Assembly (NCBI RefSeq): GCF_030272615.1
Contig: NC_081411.1
Coordinates: 181,558,977-181,622,976 of the forward strand
Source of the DNA: Cryptomeria japonica
Lineage: Eukaryota > Streptophyta > Pinopsida > Cupressales > Cupressaceae
DNA: 64,000 bases
Direction: 5' to 3'
Shown here: positions 10,743 to 20,965 of the stretch, piece after piece
Position numbering within the stretch: the first letter of the stretch is position 1
Layout: every line of letters starts with the position of its first letter
The notes under the pieces: model-generated
What the model was told of the DNA's origin: nothing
Database searches by the model: none
The model's input: only the letters and a program-made list of their open reading frames with translations
Position numbers and translations under genes: made by a program

Positions 10743-12143
10743 AATGAATAATGATGAAAAACAGATACCCTAATTGGTACTGAGAGAGGGGGGGTGAATC
10801 AATACATACAAAAAATTCTGTGTAACTTATCAAGTGAAAACAATTCTAATTGGTTGTCTTCATTACTGAACTTAACCATGGCAATACCAGTTAAACATAG
10901 TAAAACCTCAAACAACATAAACTGGTAAAATTGAACCCTTTAGATCCATTCAATACTTAGTAACTACTTCATGCATAAACATATGCATGTGGTGTGTCAA
11001 CAATACCATAACTATTAGCTCCGCATGCATAATCAATTAAACAAGGAACACTTATGTATCAAAAAGAAATGCACAACACATGACACACAAATTTTTCACG
11101 TGGAAACCCAAATGGGAAAAACCACAGTGGGGATGAATACCCAAAAGGTTTTTTTTGAACTCTTTTTAAGCTTGCTCTATTAGGAGCCTAGTCCGGTTAA
11201 AGACTTTACAATAAGGTTCTGTTAGGAATTGATCCTGTCAAAGATCACCCGGTCAAGGGATGGCTATATACCTTGTTAAAGGTTGAAACCCTGTTAAAGG
11301 TTACCTTGCTAGAGGATTTAAAGAACTCAATGAACTTGAGTCACTTGGTTAGAGGATTTATAGCAAGCCTATTAAAGCTACCCGACAAAGGGATTTTCCT
11401 TCTGTTGAAATGGTTAGAAAACAATAGGTAAAGCTTTGATCTGATAACAACACTATATGCTAAGGTAGATCATTTTCAGTTCCTCTACTCTACATTCACA
11501 CTCTGCAATTTTCTCTCTCTGGTCTGACAAGTATCTCATCACTCAGATACACACACACAACATTTACCAACAACTTACAATAACAAACATTATCGACCTT
11601 ATAAACAACAATTAGGTCGGTAGCATAAACCCCAAACCTTAAGCTTTTTAAGTTTACAATACAAGCGGTCCAATCTTGACCATCCAAACACTTTGCATAG
11701 AGCAATACAAATTCAAACAGATCACCAGATAATTTGCATCGTCCATTCTTCACCACACATAGAAATCAATATCTCATCATGCTTTCTTCTCATACCGATA
11801 AGAAGAATGTTCATTCTCGAGGTTGACATTTAATGCAGTCGATCTTCACATGCAAGATCCTCAAGGAAATCCTTCACGTGCACAAAGCTGACATGGTATC
11901 ATGATCTCATCTTCATCTCTTAGCTAACTCTTCACAAAATTTCATCAGTTGCATCACACAAGCAAGATTTCCAAACAGGAAACCCTAGAGCTGAGACTAT
12001 CAACCGGTAGTCACACTTAGTGAAACCCAGACACTAGTTCACTGCATGCTTCCAATCTGCATATCGGTTCACTTGCACTTATTGACATCAATGACAACAT
12101 ACACTATCACCATATCAACATGTCGGTTCCTTATATGCCAACA
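10743..12143 (-). mobile_element. Solo LTR of a copia-type element inserted in GA
   Basis: The minus strand begins TGTTGGCATATAAGG at 12143, like other copia-type LTRs here. Near its end it has the C-rich GATTCACCCCCCC block followed by CTCTC that marks the 3' ends of LTRs in the copia and TO families. The direct repeat TATCCA lies on both sides (10737-10742 and 12144-12149), and GA RNase H sequence resumes after it. No internal region is present. It also has the TTTTTCCC-spacer-GGGTTTCC block seen in the other copia-type LTRs. The left terminal dinucleotide is not a clean TG, probably mutated. Confidence 0.75.
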
Positions 12144-13519
12144 TATCCACCATTTTCTTGTATGACATAAGCTTATCATCCTTGGTTTGATATTCGTCTG
12201 TGACTTGTCGAATGACCAGCTGGGAGTCGCCATATACCTATAGCTCTTTTAGTTTCCATTGTATGGCTAGTCTGAGTCCTGTGATCAAGGCCTCATATTC
12301 TGCTATGTTGTTTGTACATAGAAAAGTTATCTTGTAAGACTCTGGGATGTTGTCACCTTAAGGTGTGATAAATAGAATGCCTGCCCTCGAGCCATGTCTA
12401 GTATATGAGCCATCAAAGTAGAGGTTCTATGGTCGTGTTACTATGATCATGAATATCTCTTCATCTGGAAAATTTGAAGCAAGAGGATGATCACCTTTTA
12501 GCAGTGCATCAGCCAACTGATTTGCAATAACTTGGCCCTTGGTAGCCTTATGATCCACATACTCAATGTCAAATTCACTCAGGATCATAACCCATTTGGC
12601 CAAGTGGCCTGTCAATGCTGCCTTGTTCAGTAGGTATTTGAGTGGATCTATTTTAGCAATGAGTTGTACCTTGTGTGTCAATTGGTAGTGCCTCAGTTTG
12701 GTGGCTGCCAAAATAACTACTAGGCAAGCTCACTCAATAGGTGTGTAATTGAGTTCATAGCCTACCAATGCGCGAGAGATATAGTATACAACACACTCTT
12801 TTCCTCCTGCATTGTGTTGTGCTAGCAGTACTCCTAATGTCGTATTTGTATATGAAATATAGAGCAATAGAGGTCTACTTGGATCTGGTGGGATCAACAA
12901 TGGTGTATTCATCAGGTAATCTTTAAGCATTTAGAATGCTTGCTGACACTTTGTATCCCATTGAAAACATATATTCTTGTGTAATAGATGCATATAGGGA
13001 TGACACTTATCAGCCAATTATGCAATGCCTTTGCTTGAGACAATGTATCCTAGAAGCTTCCCGGAGGTTACTCCAAAGACACATTTCTTTGGATTAAGTT
13101 GTACATGACATTGCTCTAATCTGTTGAAGATTTGACCCAGTATTTCTAGATGACCTTCTCTTGTTAATGATTTTTCTAGTAAATCATCGACACAATCCTC
13201 CATTATAGTGTGCATTAGGTCATGAAAGATGGTTTTCATCGCTCTCTGATATGTTGCCCCTGCATTTTTTAGACCAAATGGCATCACATTCCAATAGTAG
13301 GTTCCCCATGGGCATGTGAAAGTAGTTTTATGTTGATCTTCTGGAGAAATCTAGATCTGGTTGTACCCTGAAAAGCCATCCATAAGAGAAAGCATGACAT
13401 GTCTTGCTATTAGGTCCACAATCATGTCTATTTTTGGTAGGGGGAAGTCATCCTTAGGACATGCCTTGTTTAGATATCTAAAATCTGTACAGATACAGAT
13501 GCCCCCATTTGGTTTGCTG
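12144..13519 (-). pseudogene. RT palm, RNase H and start of second RNase H of GA
   Basis: Right to left: RT palm sequence at 13018-13290 with MPFGLKNAGATYQRAM and the catalytic box CVDD where GC has YVDD. The box is at about 13190, and Y to C probably impairs activity. The RT thumb and connection follow, then RNase H at 12430-12930 (LLLYISYTNTTLGVLLAQHN, ELNYTPIE). The second RNase H starts near 12425 and is cut at 12149 by the solo LTR. Several stops and shifts separate these pieces. The N-terminal RT part is lost at the copia junction (13520). Confidence 0.8.
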
Positions 13520-13528
13520 ACAGGTACT

Positions 13529-13826
13529 CTGGCTTGAGCAAATGTTGAAAGACATAAAGGTAAAATGCAAGGAACCTATTACTATATATTGTGATAACAC
13601 TGCAACAATTGATATATCTAAGAATTCAGTATTACATTCTAAAACAAAAAATGTTTCTATCAAACTGAATTTTCTAAGGGAAAAAGTTGAAGAAAAGGAG
13701 ATAAAACTGGTTTATGTGAATACTAAAGAACAGCTTGCAGATATTTTCACAAAAACTTTGCCTAAGGAAACTTTTGAGTATCTCAGAGATCAGCTCAAAG
13801 TCTTACCTCCACCAGTAGAGACTTAG
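13529..13826 (+). pseudogene. Truncated copia RNase H tail (first copy)
   Basis: Encodes the last part of a copia RNase H, from a Leu-Lys-Asp-Ile segment through YCDNTATIDISKN to the same PPPVET ending as the full copy at 19475. It is almost identical to 19178-19475; one visible difference is S for L after ISKN. The upstream part was removed by the junction at 13520-13528. It is followed by the same 3' untranslated segment and polypurine tracts as the complete copy, to the LTR at 14228. Confidence 0.85.
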
Positions 13827-14227
13827 ACAGTTGATGATTGTCATCAACCGGTAGAATTAAATGGACAAATCTTTTATTTCGGTATTTGATGAGGAAGTTA
13901 CTTCTTAGGGGGACTAGTTGGTATATTGAATTGGTTGGTATTTTGTATGAACTTGACTTTTTGTGACTTTGGCATTTGATGTCAAAGGGGGAGAGATATA
14001 TGGAAAAACATTGGGGAGAGATATGTGGAAAAACATTAGGGAAAGATATATGGAAAAATGCATTATCTTTTTGAGGAGAGATTGGTATTGAAAATAAATC
14101 TTTGAATAAACACATGTTACTCCCAGGGGGAGAAATGGAGATTGTTGGTTTTTGTACTTGGCATTTCTGTTTTGGCACTTTGATGGTTTTTCCATCTTGT
14201 GTTGCCATCAATGCCAAAGGGGGAGAT

Positions 14228-15303
14228 TGTTGGTATTTTGGTATGGTTTTTTCATTGATGTCAACACCTACTAAATACACCTACTTTGGAGATCCAGCAA
14301 CATTCATCGGCAAACAGTAAACTGTGCAACAGTTACCAGTATATGGTTCACTGACAGGATATAATGTTCACCGACAGGATATAATGCTCACCAGTACCTG
14401 CAATGACATGGCAGACACTTGGTAATGTCAAAGACATCATGTGGACACTTTATTTTGAAGTAATAATCATTGGTATGCTCTTATTTGCATATTTGCTTTT
14501 ATCGGCAAATAGGTCTAGGTTATCTAGGATTACACCGGCAGGTTTATCTTTTCCAGATCAGCATGGCACGCTATGGAGATGATTTATTATTGTTGTAAAT
14601 GCATTAAGCCGACATGTTCAATCAGTTATTGCATTGGATATTGTATTGTTTGTAAAATGTTTTTATTGTAATATCTTGTAAAGCCGACCTACTAAAATTG
14701 GTCTTAGGGTATGGTATAAATGTAAGATCTTATTTGTAAGATCAAGTGTGGAATGCGAAAAAGATTTAAGGAAGGGTATATGCGAGATCAAGCAGGGATA
14801 TACACGAAGACATCATTTGAAGGTGAAGTTAGGTTTTTGTAGAAGCATATCAGCATTACACCGGTACTGAATCCAGCATATGAAGATGCTATTTTGTGCA
14901 GTACATTCTCATTGGATTTAACCATCCAACTGTAGTCAATGTGACTCCCATTTGTGATTGAGCAGTGAGCTCTAGGTTGTTGGCCTTTCTGCATGTGTAG
15001 ACCCCTCTTTGTACACTTACTATCTGTAGTAGTATCATCTAATTGTGGGTAAGGTTTCCCACCGTGGTTTTTCCCCTTACAGGGTTTCCATATACAAATA
15101 TTGGTGTCATGTGTTGTGGATAACTTTGTGCTTATGTTTCATGCATTAATTCTGACCGGTATAACAATTTTCTGTTAACACTGTCTACCGGCATAATTAA
15201 CTGTCTTACCAGTATTAAGCATTAAGTTGGTTAATAAGTTTTTGGTTTGAATTTATTAGACAACTAATTCACCCCCCCCTCTCAGTTGTCTCCGGGACCT
15301 ACA
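14228..15303 (+). repeat. Copia LTR (central)
   Basis: Starts TGTTGGTATTTTGG and ends GGGACCTACA, length 1076 bp, the same as the 3' LTR at 19890-20965. The differences I checked are mostly C/T and G/A, many at CCGG sites. A TATA box (TATAAATG) lies at 14715-14722. Near the end is an inverted repeat GACAACT (15259-15265) and AGTTGTC (15284-15290) around a run of C. Confidence 0.9.
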
Positions 15304-15305
15304 AT

Positions 15306-15318
15306 TGGTATCAGAGCC
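15306..15318 (+). other. Primer binding site, initiator tRNA-Met type (copia)
   Basis: TGGTATCAGAGCC two bases after the LTR end is the usual copia primer site complementary to initiator tRNA-Met. Confidence 0.9.
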
Positions 15319-15360
15319 TAGTCCTCTTTTTGCAGAAGTTTAACAACTTGAGGAGATCCA

Positions 15361-18300
15361 ATGTCTACTAATTATTTCGGAAAGGATAGTCCTAAACTTG
15401 ATGGAACCAACTATGGGATATGGAAAATCAGAACGAAGACTCATCTGAATTGCATTGGTAAAGACATCTCGGAAGTTACTAAGATTGGTTATACTCTTGT
15501 TGTAGCTGGTCAGACTGCTCCTACTACTTTAGCCAAAGATGAAGAAAATGATTGCAAAGCTAGAGAAGCACTCTTGAGTGCATTATCAGATCAACAAATC
15601 ATGGGATTATTAGATAGATCCACTGCAAAAGCTATTTGAGATCATTTGGAAACACTGAATGAAGGAGATTCCATAATCAAAATTGCAAAACTTGAAAGCT
15701 TGCGGGTCAGGTATGAACATCTGAAAATGGAAGAAGATGAAAGGATTTCTACTTTTATGGAAAGAGTAAATGAAATTGTTTTGGGTATCAAATGTTGTGG
15801 AGGAACCTTGAGTGAAGATGAGATTGTTTAAAAAATCTTAAGAGGTTTGCCACCGGCATATAAAATGAAGGTTACTGCTATAAATGAGTTGAGAACAATG
15901 CCTAATACATTAGTAACTAGGGATACATTGACTGGAAAACTTTCAGCTTTTGAAATTGAGGAATTTGGTCCTGTTACTACTATAAAAACTGATTTGGCCT
16001 TCAAAGCATCAACATCATCTGCTCCACCCTTTGACAAATTAGACTGGAGAGCCTTTTATGAAAGAGAACTTGAAGAAACTAGGAAGGAGAATGAAGAGCT
16101 TGAAGAACTTGAAGCACTATTTGCAAGAAAAATGCCAAAAGGTCCAATTGGAAGTAAGTATGAAGGTAAAGCACCCTTTAAATGTTTCAACTGCAATAAG
16201 ATTGGTCATATGGCTTCAAGATGCCCTGATAGACACGCTAGACTAAGAGAAGAAGCTAGAAGGACATACAAAGCTAATCCTGAATATCAAAGATACAGAT
16301 TCAAGAAAAACAAAGATAAATCTTGTTACATTGCTGATGAAGGTGTGACTGATGATTCTGATGAAGATCCAACAGACAATGGATGGGTCTTTGTTGCTAT
16401 AACAGAAGATCAACTAGTACCTATTGCTCAACCAGTAGAACAAACCCTAGCAGCTAAAGTTGAATCAAAGGATGAATGGATTATTGACTCAGGATGCTCA
16501 CATCACATGACTAGAGACAAAGGTAAATTCTTGAACTTTCAAGAATACAATGGAGGTTTAGTGAGATTCGGAGATGACAAAGCATGTTCAATCAAAGGTA
16601 AGGGTTCAATATCTGTTGATGGTAAACATAACACTGACAATGTCTACTATGTTGAAGGATTAAAACATAATCTTTTAAGTGTTGGTCAATTAGTTGAGAA
16701 AGGTTTTCAGTTACAATTTAAAAATGGAAAATGCAAAATCATGAATAGAACTGGTTTGGAAATTGCAACCAGTAATCAAACTAGAGGTAATATCTTTCAT
16801 TTGAATAACAGTGAAAAGGCATGCTTAATTGCACATATAGATGAAAGTTGGCTATGGCATAAAAGACTATGTCATGTAAATTTTGATTGCATGGTAAAAA
16901 TCAGTACTTCTAAGGCAGTTAGAGATCTACCTAAAATTGTGAAACCTCAGAATACAATTTCCAAGGAATGTCAATTTGGAAAACAAGTTAGAGCTAGTTT
17001 CAAAAGTATTCCAAACAAATCTAATAATGCTCTTGATTTAATTCACACTGATTTATGTGGTCCAGCTAGAACTAAAAGCTTACAAGGTGATAGATATTTC
17101 ATGCTAATTATTGATGATTATTCTAGAATGTGTTGGGTTACTTTTCTCAGAGAAAAATCAGAAGCACTTGGAAAGTTCAAGCTATTCAAAGCAATGGTTG
17201 AAAATGAAACCGGTAAGAAAATTAAATGTTTAAGATCAGATCAAGGAGGAGAATTCACATCAAGAGATTTTAATACATTCTGTGAAGTAAATGGAATCAA
17301 AAGATAGTTATCAGCACCTCGGACACCACAACAGAATGGAGTTGTTGAAAGGAAAAATAGAACTATTTTGGATGCAACAAGAAGTATGTTATCAGAAGCA
17401 ATCTACCACGTGTACTGGAGAGAGGTAGTAAGCACTGTTGTCTATACATTCAACAAATTTCACATCAAAGGTGAAACCGGTAAGACCCCTCATGAACTAT
17501 GGTTTGGTAATACTCCTACTCTTAAGTATTTCAGAATTTTTGGAAGTAAATGTTATATTAGAAGAGATGAGTATATTGGCAAGTTTGATCCTAGAAGTGA
17601 TGAAGGAATATTTCTTGGTTATTCATCTAAGAGTAAAGCATATAGATGTTTTAATAAAAGATTACAAAAAATTGTTGAGAGTACAAATGTAAAGATTGAT
17701 GAACAATTCAGAGGAACTTCAAGGTATATAGACTCTGAACCGGTAACAGAAATTATGACAAATGAACCTACAAGAAATCCACCGGTACAGAATGATGATC
17801 TAGTTACTCCGGTATCATCAGAGGATTCCACAATAATTGAAGAACAACAATAGACTAAGACACCCCAGTATGTAAGACTGAATCATTCTGAAGATTAGAT
17901 AATTGGAAGCAAATTTAAAGGAGTCATGACAAGAGGAAGATTGGCGAATGAAGAGGTATGTCTTATTTCTCAAATTGAACCATTATCTAATTGGAAGAAG
18001 AGTTAGGACAAATTGAGAAAAATAATACTTGGACATTAGTTCCCCGACCTAAAAATAAAAATGTAATTGGAACCAAATGGGTATTTAGAAACAAACTCAA
18101 TGAAGATGGTAAGGTTGTCAGAAATAAAGCAAGACTAGTGTGTAAGGGATATTCTCAGAAAGAAGGAGTTCACTACAATGAAACCTTTGCACCGGTAGCC
18201 AGAATTGAGGCAGTTAGATTATTCTTGGCCTTTGCAGCTCACAAGGATTACAAAGTTTATCAAATGGACATTAAATGTGCATTCTTGAATGGAGATCTTG

Positions 18301-19475
18301 AAGAGGAAGTCTATATTGAACAACCTGATGGATTTTCCTTGACAGATGACAATGATATGGTTTGCAGATTAAGAAAAGCTCTGTATGGATTAAAACAAGC
18401 TCCAAGAGCTTGGTATGCAAGATTGGATAAGTACCTTTTAAAGATTGGTTTTACTAAAGGAAATGTAGATAGCAATTTATATTACAAAGTAACTAATGAT
18501 GATATCTTGATTATTGAAGTATTTGTTCATGATATAATCTTTGGAGGAGAAGATGGATTATGCAAAGAATTTTCTCTTGAAATGCAGCATGAATTTGAAA
18601 TCTCTATGATAGGAGAAATAAAATTCTTTTTAGGATTGCAGATTTTACAGATTGATAAAGGCATATTTTTGAGTTAATCTAAGTACTTGAAAGAACTACT
18701 TAAGAAATTTGGGATGGAAAACTCTAAACCGGTAAGCACACCTATGACTACAAATGACAAATTATCTCAAAGGGATGAATCTACACCTGTTAATCCAACT
18801 AGATACAAATCTATGATAGGAGGTTTACTGTATTTGACACAAACCAGACCTGATATTATGAATGCAGTATGTATAGTTTCTAGATTTCAGAGTAATCCTA
18901 GGGAAAATCATGAATCAGCAGTAAAAAGGATTTTCTGGTACTTACAAGGCACAACAAATCTTGGATTATGGTATCCTAAAGATGAAAATTTTGATTTATA
19001 TGCATACACAAATGCAAATTGGGTAGGAGATGTGGATGATAGAAAAAGCACCACTGGAGGAGCATTCTTTCTTGGAAAGAGATTCGTTTCTTGGTTAAGT
19101 AAGAAACAGAGCTGTACATCTTTATCAACAGCAGAATCAAAATATGTTACAACAGCAACAAACTGTACACAGGTACTCTGGCTCAAGCAAATGTTGAAAG
19201 ACATAAAGGTAAAATGCAAGGAACCTATTACTATATATTGTGATAACACTGCAGCAATTGATATATCTAAGAATCTAGTATTACATTCTAAAACAAAACA
19301 TGTTTCTATCAAACTGAATTTTCTAAGGGAAAAAGTTGAAGAAAAGGAGATAAAACTGGTTTATGTGAATACTAAAGAACAGCTTGTAGATATTTTCACA
19401 AAACCTTTGCCGAAGGAAACTTTTGAGCATCTCAGAGATCAGCTCGAAGTCTTACCTCCACCGGTAGAGACTTAG
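15361..19475 (+). pseudogene. Copia gag-pol polyprotein, degraded
   Basis: One long frame starting ATG at 15361, just after the leader. Order: Gag (LDGTNYGIWK, 15361-16130), one CCHC knuckle CFNCNKIGHMASRC (about 16186-16227), protease with WIIDSGCSHHMT (about 16477), pre-integrase zinc region, integrase with HTDLCGP, RSDQGGEF and NGVVERKN, RT, then RNase H with YCDNTAAIDISKN. Breaks: stops at 15637, 15829, 17305 and 18675, more near 17851-17898, and a shift with a small deletion near 17975-17990. The RT box reads FVHDIIFGG instead of YVDD, so a catalytic Asp is His. The first Cys of the zinc region seems replaced (ISKECQFGK). Not autonomous. Confidence 0.85.
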
Positions 19476-19889
19476 ACAGTTGATGATTGTCATCAACCGA
19501 CATAATTAAATGGGCAAATCTTTTATTCCGGTATTTGATGAGGAAGCTACTTCTCAGGGGGAGTAGTTGGTATATTGAATTGGTTGGTATTTTGTATGAA
19601 CTTGACTTTTTGTGACTTTGGTATTTGATGTCAAAGGGGGAGAGATATATGGAAAAACATTGGGGAGAGATATATGGAAAAACACTAGGGAAAGATATAT
19701 GGAAAAATGCATTATCTTTTTGAGGAGAGATTGGTATGAGAGATTGGTATTGAAAATGAATCTTTGAATAAACACATGTTACTCCCAAGGGGAGAAATGG
19801 AGATTGTTTGTTTTTGTACTTGGCATTTCTGTTTTGGCACTTTGATGGTTTTTCCATCTTGTGTTGCCATCAATGCCAAAGGGGGAGAT
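19476..19889 (+). other. Copia 3' untranslated region with repeated polypurine tracts
   Basis: Contains several purine runs: CAGGGGGAGTAG (about 19555), TCAAAGGGGGAGAG (about 19633), CCAAGGGGAGAAATGG (about 19785) and GCCAAAGGGGGAGAT directly before the LTR. The last is the expected primer for plus-strand synthesis. The same series is present in the truncated copy (13827-14227) and in the TO elements. Confidence 0.75.
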
Positions 19890-20965
19890 TGTTGGTATTT
19901 TGGTATGGTTTTGTCATTGATGTCAACACCTACTAAATACACCTACTTTGGAGATCCAGCAACATTCACCGGCAAACAATAAACTGTGCAACAGTTACCA
20001 GTATATGGTTCACCGGTAGGATATAATGTTCACCGGCAGGATATAATGCTCACCGGTACCTGCAATGACATGGAAGACACTTGGTAATGTCGAAGACATC
20101 ATGTGTACACTTTATTTTGAAGTAATAACCATTGGTATGCTCTTATTTGCATATTTGCTTTTACCGACAAATAGGTCTAGGTTATCTAGGGTTACACCGG
20201 CAGGTTTATCTTTTCCAGATCAGCATGGCACGCTATGGAGATGATTTATTATTGTTGTAAATGCATTAAGCCAACATGTTCAATCGATTATTGCATCGGA
20301 TATTGTATTGTTTGTAAAATGTTTTTATTGTAATATCTTGTAGAGCCGACCTACTAAAATTGGTCTTAGGGTATGGTATAAATGTAAGATCTTATTTGTA
20401 AGATCAAGTGTGGAATGCGAAAAAGATTTAAGGAAGGGTATGTGCGAGATCAAGTAGGGATATACACGAAGACATCATTTGAAGGTGAAGTTAGATTTTT
20501 GTAGAAGCATATCAGCATTACACCGATACTGAATCCAACATATGAAGATGCTATTTTGTGCAGTACATTCTCATTGGATTTAACCATCCAACTGTAGTCA
20601 ATGTGACTCGCATTTGTGATTCAGCAGTGAGCTCTAGGCTGTTGGCCTTTCTGCATGTGTAGACCCCTCTTTGTACACTTACTATCTGTAGTAGTATCAT
20701 CTGATTGTGGGTAAGGTTTCCCACCATGGTTTTTCCCCTTACAGGGTTTCCACCTACAAATATTGGTGTCATGTGTTGTAGATAACTTTGTGCTTATGTT
20801 TCATGCATTAATTCTTACCGGTATAGCAATTTTCTGTTAACGCTGTCTACCGGCATAATTAACTATCTTATTGGTATTAAGCATTAAGTTGGTTAATAAT
20901 TTTTTGGTTTGAATTCATTAGACAACTGATTCACCCCCCCCTCTCAGTTGTCTTCGGGACCTACA
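19890..20965 (+). repeat. Copia 3' LTR
   Basis: TGTTGG at 19890 and ACCTACA ending at 20965, length 1076 bp. TATA box TATAAATG at 20377-20384. Terminal inverted repeat GACAACT (20921-20927) and AGTTGTC (20946-20952) around the C run. It retains more CCGG sites (CACCGGTAGG, CACCGGCAGG) than the central LTR. Confidence 0.9.

Larger units (their letters stand above)
13520..20965 (+). mobile_element. Rearranged Ty1/copia element: truncated copy, LTR, internal region, LTR
   Basis: A complete copia element (LTR 14228-15303, internal 15304-19889, LTR 19890-20965) is preceded by the last 700 bp of a second internal region (13529-14227). The two internal tails are nearly identical, so this is a remnant of two elements sharing an LTR. 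It lies inside the RT of GA: GA sequence stops at 13528 and resumes at 20966, with roughly 190 bp of RT missing. The several AAGGGGGAG tracts before the LTR and the Gag style suggest the Sirevirus lineage, not certain. Confidence 0.85.
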
